A DNA stretch of 64,000 nt from Plutella xylostella. Taxonomy: Eukaryota > Arthropoda > Insecta > Lepidoptera > Plutellidae. Made by a program: the position numbers and the translations under genes. The notes beneath the pieces are model-generated. The model was not told where the DNA came from. It was given only the letters and a program-made list of their open reading frames with translations, and ran no database searches. This document shows, piece after piece, positions 21,601 through 31,413 of this stretch. Position 1 is the stretch's first letter. The number at the start of each line of letters is the position of its first letter. Where the stretch lies: positions 10,798,001-10,862,000 of the forward strand of contig NC_063993.1 in NCBI RefSeq assembly GCF_932276165.1, in the 5' to 3' direction.

Positions 21601-22773
21601 CTAAAAAAAATTTGAGGGCGGTGTACCTATTACCTAACTACTTATAATATAGCTAAATAAACCATACATACTATAGCTACATTCGTTATTTACTTACTCA
21701 TAATATCTAAGCATAACATTTATTTTAATTCCTGAACTCACCAACAACAGTCATAACAACTAATTATTGACGCTTGCCACGCACCGGCCGCTCATTCCGT
21801 CAAATTAAGGTAAATGCGATAATTTCAACCTCTTTGTTATGTCCAGTTGTGTTAAAAGCTTTGAAATGTAAATTCATTTACGTAAACGCTACTTAATAGG
21901 TCATTTGCAATTGTTTTGCCCCAATTAATGTTGTATTGTTGTTGCGGTCAACTACTACATAATATTGTAGATATACAGTGATGTGTCTGATGCTTCTGTT
22001 TTGAGTTATTCACTGGTATAATTGTCCAGCTAGATTAGCATATCTTATTCAGCAAGGCAATAGCTGATGGTTAGTGGTATTGTTATTATTTTTATCATAA
22101 ATATATTTTTTCTTCACAACCTACGATCCTCTTTCACGAAACCCAATTATTTTTTGCCTTTTCCTGATTTTCCCGTTTTTTGTCCTTGATGTCAACAAAC
22201 AATCTTAATTTCACAGAGCGGACTCGGCTACTAAACTAATTATTTCGTGCGTTTTTTTAAATATATTTTTTACAGAAAAAAGTTTATTTTTTTTGCCTAA
22301 TTTATTCAAAAGGGCGTGCAATGTCGTTAATTCAAGGTAGATCTCATAAAAGTCTATAGAGTGTGACTAACAAGATTAGAGACAGAAATATTTGCTTTAG
22401 AAGTAAATTGCTATAATTTTCGTCGAATTAATTTGTTTGCCGAAATTGTTTTGGGGCTTAGCAGATTAAACTTTCACAATTAGGTTGCTATTCTCCTTTT
22501 TTGTTAACTACTTAAGTATAATGTACACCTAAATTAGTATCAAATAATTGGTTTTAAAGTGAAAATGATGATCTTTGATGTGTGCACATGTTATGCCGTG
22601 TAAATGGGCGGCTAAATAATTTACCTATTTAATTATTATATTTCATTTTAATTTAATTTAATCTAATACTATTACTAACATAATTTTTAAGTTCATTGTT
22701 ACTAACAAAATATGGATCAATCCGAAATAAATGATTTATTATTATAAAAAAAAATACTTATATAAGTAGGCAT
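21601..22773. other. AT-rich intergenic stretch
   Basis: Nothing was recognised beyond poly(A)/poly(T) runs. Confidence 0.35.
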
Positions 22774-22847
22774 TACACACGCGAGCAATGAAAAAGTTCC
22801 AGTGACATGGCACCAAGTGGGTGGATCTTTTCATTGCTCAAGAGTCA
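22774..22847. mobile_element. Family M6, very short copy
   Basis: ACACGCGAGCAATGAAAAAG and CTTTTCATTGCTCAAGAGT are the two M6 ends with only about 35 bp between. This is an internal-deletion form. Confidence 0.65.
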
Positions 22848-24025
22848 AGAGTGTGTTTGTGAGAAGTCATCTCAGTAAAATGCTATATAAACGCTTCCTC
22901 ACCAAATAAAGCAAAAATCTTCCTTCATAGACCGCAAATTACACTTTTCAGCTGTACCTATACCTACTCAACTGAACTAAAACAACAATAATTCAACCCC
23001 AACTGCATCGGTACTCTTGTCGGACAGGAAAAAAAAATGTTTTTTTTCCAGAACTAGCCGTCGGATCATTTGCTTGAATCAGAAAGCCGGATTGGACAAA
23101 GACCTGGAAAGGGGGGTGGGGGGAAGTAGGGGGAGGTTTTACAAAAATGACATCAGTTCATCGCGTCGGCATCGAGATCTGTACCAGGAGTGCAGAAAGC
23201 CTTTAGAGCTGGTTTATGAATTGGTATTAAATAAGTCGTTACAAGGAAATTATTGGAAAGCAGTGTGATAATGAGTGTTATTATACATAGTACATACCTT
23301 CTATTTATTTAAGAATTTGGCATATGTGTCTGTTTGTAAAAAAAATCCTGTTCTGCAAATGGATAGATCGATTAGATTTCATTTTGTTTACTCTAAAAGA
23401 CCATCCAGAGTGCAAAAAAAATATACGCGAATAAAATACTGATGTTTTTTTGTATGTATTGGTTTTAAACTTTACAATGGGTCGAATAATTATTTTTCAA
23501 GAGTTTACAGTTTACATTATACATTAAATGTTAGTCATTATAATCATGATCAACACCCAAGGCTTTTGGATAATGACTAGTGACAATCTTTAAAAAAAAC
23601 TATAGATCTAGATTCCATCATTTTCATGTCTCATCCACACCAAGTTTCGTAGCTCGCCAGTAAGTCCGAGGTCTCATTGTTATAGATTGACAATACGAAG
23701 TCAGCCGGAGCCCGGGGTTCCTCACTATAAAGGAAACTGCGAGTAGCCTCGGCCAGGGCTGAAGGTCGGGAGTCAACTCATAGCCGGTCGAAAACCAGCC
23801 ATTGAAGAGTAACGCTTATTCTTGCAATTCATTGTAAACTTAACCAATTTGCTAGAGATAAAAGTATAAATTTATAAACGTAAAGTAATTTCTGGTTATA
23901 TTTTTTAGTTTCTACGACTTTGCTATATTCGTTTGTAACAATATTCCCCATACATCTTCGTCTGAAGTTTGCAAAGGTACACACACACACAGCTACCAAT
24001 CCCAATGATACAGATGGTACACGTA
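22848..24025. other. Intergenic stretch
   Basis: An 83-codon frame at 23017-23268 starts within poly(A) and shows no recognisable family; it is probably chance. A GC-richer patch at 23690-23800 (AGCCGGAGCCCGGGGTTCC) is unassigned. Confidence 0.3.
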
Positions 24026-24166
24026 CGGCCTGTTCTACAATGTCTGGATAATGGCTACCTGTCGGTTAAAATACAAGCTGTCACACTCTGTCATTATTTT
24101 TTAGACAGTGATAGCATGTCTTTTAACCGATAGGTAGCCATTATCCAGACATTGTGAAACAGGCCC
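24026..24166. mobile_element. Miniature TIR element, family M3, copy 1
   Basis: CGGCCTGTTCTACAATGTCT and AGACATTGTGAAACAGGCCC are inverted ends of about 60 bp each. The centre is ACTCTGTCATTATTTTTTAG. TTA follows the right end. It has the same 141 bp length as copy 2 at 51314-51454. Confidence 0.85.
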
Positions 24167-25139
24167 TTAATAATATTTAGATACGCTTCCCTTATAAGCA
24201 ACTTCGTATTCGACCGATATCTACTGAAAGGGCGGACTCTAAAATTCAAAAAGACCAATGAATTGTGCATCGAAAAAGGCTCAGCCAAATATGTAAATTC
24301 GCAAACTGAGGCGGAAGCAGCGATAGTTTTGAGGCCAATTCCTGATGTATATGTGCTGAAACTTTACAGGAACCGAGTGTGGCTTTACAGGAGGAGCCTT
24401 GGCATGTTTGGTTAGTTTTTGTTTAATTTAAGTAACATTATAGCTTAAAAAATACCTGGCTTTTACCGGTGTGATGGTGTTGAGATGAAATTACCTGAAA
24501 AATAAGGTTAGATATTAAAATAAAGTTGGAGTTATAATACAGGGTGATTGGAAAGTCGATGTATTCCTTTAAATGGGTCATAGACGAAGGCATTTCCAGT
24601 CGATTGAACCCCATAATGCATTATCTGAAAGTCAACCATTTCTGAGTTATTTAAGTTTTTTTAGATTTTTCCCAAAATTTATGTTTAAAAGCAAAATATT
24701 TAAAAAACTAACCATTTTTTTAATACTTTTTTAATTGTTTTGCATCAGTGACACCTAAGTCAACTAATAATAATCATTAAATGTCAATATTCAACTTAAT
24801 TTAGACACGGTGCTTCAAAATAGTTGAAACATTAAGAAAATGTTACGAAAGGTGAAAACAAAAATGCTAAATTAAAAAAGAATTTTATCTAAAAAAAATC
24901 AGGCACTATATCTTAAAAACATAGTCAATTAATAAGCTTTAAAATGACATATTCCAATCTAAAATCGATTAAGGTATGACGAAGATATAGCCAAAACAAT
25001 TACATAAGCGGACCAATTGTAACACCATTATTTTTGTAACTTAACATTTCGTTTATTGTTTACATTCTGTTTGTTTACTTTGTTAGTCTTGTCAAGTATC
25101 AGCTGTCAAATTCGACACACAGGATAGATTTTCAGTTGT

Positions 25140-26310
25140 TGTCTGTGGTCCTTTGAGAAAACTCGTGCTAGATCGTCATCGGACAGTGGTCAGTGGCGAC
25201 ATGACGCTCAGAACAATGATCGTGCTGACTGGCCACAGAGTAGTTTTGTGACGATGAGCTGACATCCCCGGTGACGGCTTTTTTCGGAACTGGGAAGGAG
25301 GCAAACCATTCTCTGTCAGAACGTCTCGAGCTCGAGTAAATGTGTGGTTAGATTTTTCTTCCCGCCCGCGTGGCGCAGGCCGTATTGGTACCAAGTTCCT
25401 TGCTTCATATTTCCTGGTGAGTATTTCGATCGTGGGTTCAGGTTATCTGATTGGTCTACGGGATAGATTCTGACTAAGTTGTTTCTTTGCAGTTACCAGA
25501 TACGTGCCACAGACACCCACGCAGCATCACACCATGTGTACCTAACCTGAATTGCCGAGTGAGTAAACTAGCGTTTCGTTGTTATTCGATTTCCGATGAC
25601 TTTGGATTTCGAAAGCCATCTGCCTTGTCTTTATTTCTACACGTAGCAACGTCTAACCCCGCGTATTTCTTTTACAGCAATTTCAATCCTGCCCGGTGAA
25701 GCGTGCGATTGCCAGACGCGTGTCACCTGACCCAACCCCAAGGTAAGCGCCATGACCTTCCACGTGTCGATTAGGTTATTTTGCAAGTGTCACGTTTAAA
25801 CAGCAAAGCTACCGCCTTTGAGACGAGATCTAACCTTCCCATAATCGTTTGATTAGTGATTGACCGTAGGTTTTAGGTTAGAAATACCCAGGGGCCATTC
25901 AAGACACGTCACTTGAGACATGTTAGCTAGGCCTTCGCTGTCCTTACCGACCCATCCTTGACCCAAGGCTGTTTCTCGCGATTCCAGAAGGTGTCGTTGG
26001 TGACCAGAGCCGTCAGCGAGCCACGAGCCGTCCGGAGCTCCTGTCCTGGCCCCGTCCGACAGTCCAGGTTGGCCGTTGTATGTTCGTTGAGCGGATACTG
26101 AGGAATTTCCTTAGGATTTCTATTAATCTTCAGCGGCATCAGCCTTCTAACGCCGCTGCTGAATGTAGGATTGCAAAGGCAGAACCCGGGTGGACTCTAG
26201 CGGGTTAAAACCTTTATTTTTTATTTTTTTTACTTCGTAGGGAGCCCCGTTAGAACGGGCAGTAGTATCTAAATTGCACTTTGAACCTTTTGTAGGCGCT
26301 AGGCTATCAA
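25140..26310 (+). other. GC-rich cargo with exon/intron-like layout
   Basis: This block differs in composition from the AT-rich arms. A frame open from about 25257 to 25413 meets a donor-like CTG|GTGAGT. TTTCTTTGCAG at 25485-25495 precedes a 66 bp open piece ending in a GTGAGT. TTCTTTTACAG precedes another ~66 bp open piece ending AAG|GTAAGC at about 25741. The same frame stays open across the first two joins. A separate 93-codon open stretch runs 25927-26205. No family was recognised. It may be captured host gene sequence, an unknown element's own exons, or chance in GC-rich DNA. Confidence 0.35.
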
Positions 26311-26657
26311 CGTCCTTCGGTTACGGGGCCTTAACGTTAAACTGCTATCCCATTGAAGTAATATAGAAGTTTCTCTGGGGTTAATACCATCTTTCTATCC
26401 CTGTGGCGTGAAACACAGGGGTAGAACATTTGGTTTCCCCACTTTAATGTAATCTCCTTGCAATACCTTGTATACTTCAACCAGACAATTATAAGGGCTT
26501 AATCCCTGGTCTCATTTTAGACCTGTTTGAGTTATAAAATATTGTGTGAGGCAGGGTTTTGATAAATAAATATTAATAACTGTACAACATTCTGATATTT
26601 TTATTTTCCACCTCATTGTAATTTCACCACCCACTACACAGTGGAAAATAGGCTTAC

Positions 26658-27337
26658 ACAATCTCAGTAGGGAAACGAACAAGATTTGTTCTAATTTTAA
26701 GGTAAAAAGTCTTATAACTGGACTTTGTACAGCTCCGAACCGTTTACTAATTATTGTTCTCCGATAGCGCGGTTCCTCAAAGGCACAGATCGACGACAAT
26801 ATTGCTTCACCGAAATAATGGTTGTCCGATAACACGTTAGCCGAAAGTAATTTTCAATTATGATTGGTAACACAAAAGAATTCATCACAAGCCGGTTCCT
26901 CAAAGCTACTGTTCGACGACCGTTAATTCGCCGAAAACATGATTTGCCAGTAGCACGTGACAATAGCACTGTTCGAAAATGATTGTTTTACCTTCACCGT
27001 GTTCAAACACTGTGCTAAATGTTTTAGCTGAAAAGTTTCACCGAATAGTGTTATGGGAGATGCAATTTGTCGGTTAAACAATTTCACATGCTGTGCAGTC
27101 GAAAAAGCATTCTATCGTTGAACCAATCGTCATCGAAAAGTACTTACTACTTTCGGCTAACCGTGTTATGGCACAAGCATCATTTCGGTGAAGCAACCTT
27201 GTCGTCGATCTGTGCTTTTAAGGAACCGCGCTATCGGAGAACAATAATTATTAGCAAACGGTTCGGAGCTCTAAAAAGTCCAGTTATAAGACTTTTTCCC
27301 TTAAAAATGGAACAAATCTTGTTCGTTTCCCTACTAA
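26658..27337. repeat. Internal palindrome, ~178 bp arms, 332 bp centre
   Basis: The left arm (about 26658-26835) and right arm (27168-27337) are inverted copies. CGGTTCCTCAAAGGCACAGA on one side matches TCTGTGCTTTTAAGGAACCG on the other, and both translate to the same meaningless frame. The centre holds degenerate repeats of a TTCGnnnAAn / CACCGAATA type. The right arm abuts the inner edge of the large right terminal repeat. Confidence 0.8.
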
Positions 27338-27639
27338 GATTTGTCCGGTTATGTAATTGTTTTGGCTATATCTTGGTCATACTTTAATCGATTTTAGATT
27401 GAAATATGTACTAATTTTAAAGCTAGATATTGACTATGTTTTTAAGCTGTTGTGCCTGAAAATTTTTCAGATAAAATTCTTTTTTAATTTAGCATTTTTG
27501 TTTCACCTTTGGTAAAATTTTCTTAATGTTTCACCCATTTTGAAGCACTGTGTCTAAATTAAGTTGGATATTGCGCATTTAATGGTTGTAATTACTTGGT
27601 TAAGGTGTAATTAATGCAAAACAATCAAAAAAATATTAA

Positions 27640-28028
27640 CACATTGATGGACACTAGATTAACGGTGAAACGCACAACATTTTTGTATGGGAGTTGAGTG
27701 ATGATCTGCTGGTGCACATGCCGGCACACTGCCTAGGCGCAGTAAAGAAAACACGACATCGGTGACCGTTGTGTGCGTGTGAGTTCACACTTTTTTCTGT
27801 ATGAAAACTTATTGCTGTGTGAAAAAAAGGTACTCTGGGTGCACATATAACTTTGAAATCCTTCCAAATAAAGCACAACAAGATGGTCTTCATACAAACA
27901 CTAGGTAAAACAGGACTGCATTGACCGTTGTTGAAATAATTAGAAAAAGAGCGGGGACTGCATTCGACGTTGTGATTTTTTTCTAAAAGTGTGGAGGACG
28001 CCAAATGCAGTCAGTGTCCGTCAGTGGG
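27640..28028. mobile_element. 389 bp TTAA-target miniature element
   Basis: TTAA at 27636-27639 and 28029-28032 bound the insert. Its ends CACATTGATGGACACTAG and (inverse of the right end) CCCACTGACGGACACTGAC form an imperfect ~16 bp TIR. The target is certain because the left arm of the host element reads through uninterrupted at the equivalent place. TTAA targets fit piggyBac-type transposition. Confidence 0.85.
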
Positions 28029-28749
28029 TTAAAACAATGGTTAGTTTTTTAAATATTTTGCTTTTGAACATACATTTTGGGAAAAAAATAAAAAAACTTA
28101 AATAACTCAGAATTGGTTGACTTTTGGATAATGCATTATGGGGTTCAATCGACTGGAAATGGATTCGTCTATAACCCATTTGAAGGAATACATCGACTTA
28201 CCAATCACCCGGTATAGACACAAGAAAGAAAGGTACCTTACCTACTATGTTAATTCATGGAACTAAAAGCACAGTCATGAAATCTCTACCAGGCAACCTT
28301 TGGATGGAAGAGAGAGGCCTTCCTCATCCAGCCATATTATCAGCTTCATATCTTAGGGCTTTGGTCCAGCGATATCATTCACCGTCTTACAATAGAATAG
28401 CGAAGTATGGATGCCCATATTGTTTCGATCTACCAATTTCATTGGTCATGTACAGTCAGATTCATAAATATGTAGGTACACACTTTGATACCTTTAACTT
28501 ACAAATCGTTAATGAATTTAGTTTCGACAAAATCTGCAAGCTGAAGTGGTAGTGGGCTGGCCATATATGCCGAAGAACCGATGACCGGGGCAAATCCGTT
28601 CTTGAGTGGAGACCATGAACAGGCAAGCACAGCGTGGGACTCCCTCCAGTCCGCTGGACCGACGACCTTTGATAGGTGCTCGTTGATGGCTGGATTAGGA
28701 AGGCCGAGGACAGAGTTGTGGCGCTGCTGGTTGTAGACCTATGTCCAGC

Positions 28750-29328
28750 AGTGGACAACTCTCTCTCTCTCTCTCTCTCAGCCTTCCGTAGTCCACTGTT
28801 GGACATAGGCCTCTCCTAACGATCGCCACCCCAAACGGTCACCCGCCATCTGCATCCAGCGGCTTCCCGCTACCTTCCGCAGATCATCAGACCAACGGGT
28901 TGGGGGGCGACCGACACGCCGTTTGCCGACACGGGGTCTCCACACCAGAACCTTTCTACTCCAGCGGTCGTCGGCTCTGCGGGCTACGTGGCCAGCCCAT
29001 TGCCATTTCAGCGTGCTAATCCTTTTGGCTATGTCGGTAACTTTAGTTCTCCTGCGGATAAAGAGGTAGCTCGTAGAATCCAACTCGGATGGGCAGCGTT
29101 CGGGAAATTACGACACATCTTCACTGAAAACATACCTCAGTGTCTGAAAACAAAAGTTTTCAATCAGTGCGTGTTGCCAGTGATGACTTACGGAGCCGAG
29201 ACGTGGTGCTTCACCAAAGGGCTTATCCACAAGCTCAGAGTTGCTCAGCGTGCTATGGAAAGGGCTATGTTAGGCGTGTCCCTGCGAGATAGGATTCGTA
29301 ATGAAGAAATCCGCAGGAGTGGACAACT
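28750..29328. repeat. 11 bp TSD of the 5'-inverted RTE copy
   Basis: AGTGGACAACT is present at 28750-28760 and 29318-29328, immediately outside the composite RTE insertion. Confidence 0.85.
28761..29317 (-). mobile_element. Young RTE LINE copy with inverted 5' half
   Basis: 28761-29050 runs on the minus strand: (CT)n tail, then the C-terminal domain with KVTDIAKRISTLKWQWAGHV and GKRRVGRPPTRWSDDL. 29050-29317 runs on the plus strand: DKEVARRIQLGWAAFGKLRH up to RIRNEEIRR. In the copy at 33309-34217 these two segments are contiguous in one orientation. ATCCGCAGGAG is present on both segments, and GAT may be shared at the junction. Only a few bases differ from the other copy (one visible residue change, E to V). 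This is the form expected of twin-primed reverse transcription. Confidence 0.9.
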
Positions 29329-29385
29329 ACAAGTTAATAATGATGATGAATCGAAAAAGGTACAATATTTTTGGCGCTGACTGTA

Positions 29386-30585
29386 CATAGAGTCTAGTCT
29401 AAGCGCAAGCAGACCCGTATATCTTGATCCCTGAAGGTACAAAACTACAAATAGGGACAGAGCCAACCTGGCCCTGTCAGAGGTCAAGACTGAGTGCAAT
29501 GCTCCGGAGCTGTGATAGCGGCTTTTAGGTACCGTCGGCAAAATAGTTTGTAATTAAATTTTGTGGAGGTATGTTTAAATAACCTAACTAACTACCTATG
29601 AACTCTGAATAATATGTACTACTAAAAAGACCGTATTCTTTAAAGAATGAACGGATTTTGATGATAGTAAGTAAGTTACGTAGGTAATTACTTTTTTCGT
29701 AGATTTTTCAGAAATATTAACATCGGATAATAAAAATACTAGTAAGTACCTATAATACCTATATTAAATAATTCAATAAGTATTTATATTTACGAGCTAT
29801 ACTTAATATATAGTATTTATTTATAGTTATTTAAGAGTAATTATGAGAAAAACTTTAAATATTTATTTCAACACAATGGCTAAATTAAATGTTATAATTA
29901 TGTTTCTGTCTTTATTTGCTAACGTTCCTCGGCTATAAAATCAGAATATAGTTGAGTTCGATGCCTTCCAATCGTTATTATTGCAACAAGTTAATTTATG
30001 CGAACCAACTGCTTTTATCAACCATTTTATTATATATTATATATTTTAATGTCGGTGTGTATTGTCTAGTCAGCCTATTAAGTACCTAGTGCAATTACAA
30101 AAGGCAAACGTTTTTATTTTAATTCTAAATATACGAAAATGTACGTAGACTATTTAGTCATAATTATTAAAGGTAAAATTCACGGTAAAGATTAGAGCCA
30201 CATTTTTTTCATTAGGTAAATAAAGTTTCGTTTATTTAAAATAAGTTTTGTAGCTACGAGCTTATAGGTATAGGTCTTGATTTCAAGGCAATTTATAAAC
30301 TTATTCCTGGGTACTTTATCCTGATAATGTAAGAACAATTCCATGAAAACATGAGATACACCAATCCCCCTCTTGTTAAGTAAAAGGCCCCCTCACATCG
30401 TACACCTACACTTGAAAGCAACTTCATTACTGTTCAAAATTAGCCAATCAGAGGCTCCACCTACCGAATCTAAGAAATTAAAAACCCAATCTAACTTATC
30501 CCATACAATTACCAGCCACTTACCACGCCCTAGACCGGGGGGCAGTTATATGAGAACAATGAATGGAGGAGAAATGATAAAGACA
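29386..30585. other. AT-rich intergenic stretch
   Basis: GC-richer piece 29395-29550 (GGGACAGAGCCAACCTGGCC) is unassigned. The rest is AT-rich with nothing recognised. Confidence 0.35.
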
Positions 30586-30813
30586 TACACTCACGAGCAA
30601 TGAACGAGTTCCACATACAAAATGTCGACACCAAACGACCCCAATTTTTTAAACAATTTGTAATTTAGAATTTGATCAAAATATTCACGTTTTTAATTGG
30701 TGATATCCTGATGTTATGTTAAAATATGTAGTTCAATATTGCGGACTGCGCCATTAGGCTAGCCTTTTCCGTTTATTCCCATTTGTAACTGGAACTTTTC
30801 ACTGCCTGCGTAT
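30586..30813. mobile_element. Miniature TIR element, family M6
   Basis: ACACTCACGAGCAATGAACG at the left, GGAACTTTTCACTGCCTGCG at the right, both next to TA. GTCGACACCAAACGACC, GATATCCTGATGTTATG and CTAGCCTTTTCCGTTTAT keep the family order. Confidence 0.8.
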
Positions 30814-31325
30814 AATCAATCCCAAAAGTGGAGACTTAAAATTTAAAAGAAGCTCCTTTCATCCCCTATCAGCAATGCAACTTTCACATCTCCTGCATTC
30901 AATATTCCTTAGCAGTAATAATAAAAACGAAGGTGGAATAGTCACGTCTTGTTATAAGTGGACTCGGATCCCCAGACACTCCCAAGGGAAGGTTATTGTA
31001 ATACCTCCCCGTGTAGGTAGAGTAGGTATGTACCTAGAAATGAAGGTAGCAGCGAAAGCGGGAAGCGACGAAGTAACAATGCCGTTTCTTACAACTTTTA
31101 TTATACGTCAAGTTTATTTTTAGCAAGTATACTGTACGGTATTGCAGGATAAGAAAATTAGTTTTTTGATTATAATTTTGTTGAAATCTATCGATCTAAC
31201 ATTGAAAATGAAAATATGAATATGTCGGGAACTTTACACACGGTTATCCGACTCCAAGCTTAGCAGAGCCTGTAATATGGGAATAATTATTTAATCACAA
31301 CACAAAGATTAAAGTTAACACCCAA
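30814..31325. other. Intergenic stretch
   Basis: An 82-codon frame at 30875-31123 has no family support. Nothing else was seen. Confidence 0.35.
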
Positions 31326-31413
31326 GGCCCGAGTACAAATGTAATGTCTTTAAAACAATACCTGCCCCGGTCGGAGATCGAACCCGGAGTCTTCGGTATA
31401 GCAGTCAGGGTAA
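31326..31413 (-). mobile_element. SINE S1-related fragment
   Basis: On the minus strand CTGACTGCTATACCGAAG, CCGGGTTCGATCTCCGACC and GGGGCAGGTATTGTTTTAAA are the anticodon-like and B-box portion of the SINE, diverged. The A-box region and tail are missing. The 51136-51214 copy shares the CTGCTATGCCGAAGG variant. Confidence 0.65.

Larger units (their letters stand above)
24540..28212. mobile_element. 3.7 kb element with ~480 bp terminal inverted repeats
   Basis: TA then CAGGGTGATTGGAAAGTCGA opens the left arm (24540-25018). The right arm is its inverse in two pieces, 27338-27635 and 28033-28212, ending CCAATCACCCGG before TA. The arms agree at roughly nine bases in ten by eye. TA flanks and a CAGGGTG start suggest Tc1/mariner-type mobilisation, as for M2, although the long arms are unusual. 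No transposase frame was seen, so it is probably non-autonomous. The interior holds a GC-rich block (25140-26310) and a palindrome (26658-27337). Confidence 0.85.
28529..29350 (+). pseudogene. Older RTE LINE 3' end, interrupted
   Basis: Plus-strand translation KLKW, a stop, then WAGHICRRTDDRGKSVLEW, GKHSVGLPPVRWTDDL is the C-terminal domain common to RTE proteins, with stops. After the younger insertion (28761-29317), ACAACTACAAGTTAATAATG then ATGATGAA is its 3' tail. TCGACAAAA / TCGAAAAAG near the ends may be a worn TSD. Confidence 0.75.
28451..29385. mobile_element. TACAGTCAG-ended miniature element, enlarged by LINE insertions
   Basis: TACAGTCAGATTCATAAATA at the left and the inverse of TACAGTCAGCGCCAAAAATA at the right lie at the borders of the nested LINE block. 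The element's own sequence is only about 78 bp on the left and 35 bp on the right; the rest is RTE sequence. The same ends occur at 41467-41551 and 55135-55490. Confidence 0.6.

Noticed and set aside
23017..23268. 83-codon plus-strand frame
   Set aside because: It starts in an A-rich run, with no family resemblance and no splice or promoter context.
25176..25394. 72-codon minus-strand frame in GC-rich cargo
   Set aside because: Splice-like signals and the frame continuity favour the plus strand; no motif on the minus strand.
26512..27387. Two frames of about 106 codons with a shared peptide (SSICAF-EPRYRRTII-SKRFGA)
   Set aside because: They are the two arms of an inverted repeat read on opposite strands; no start context or conserved motif supports coding.
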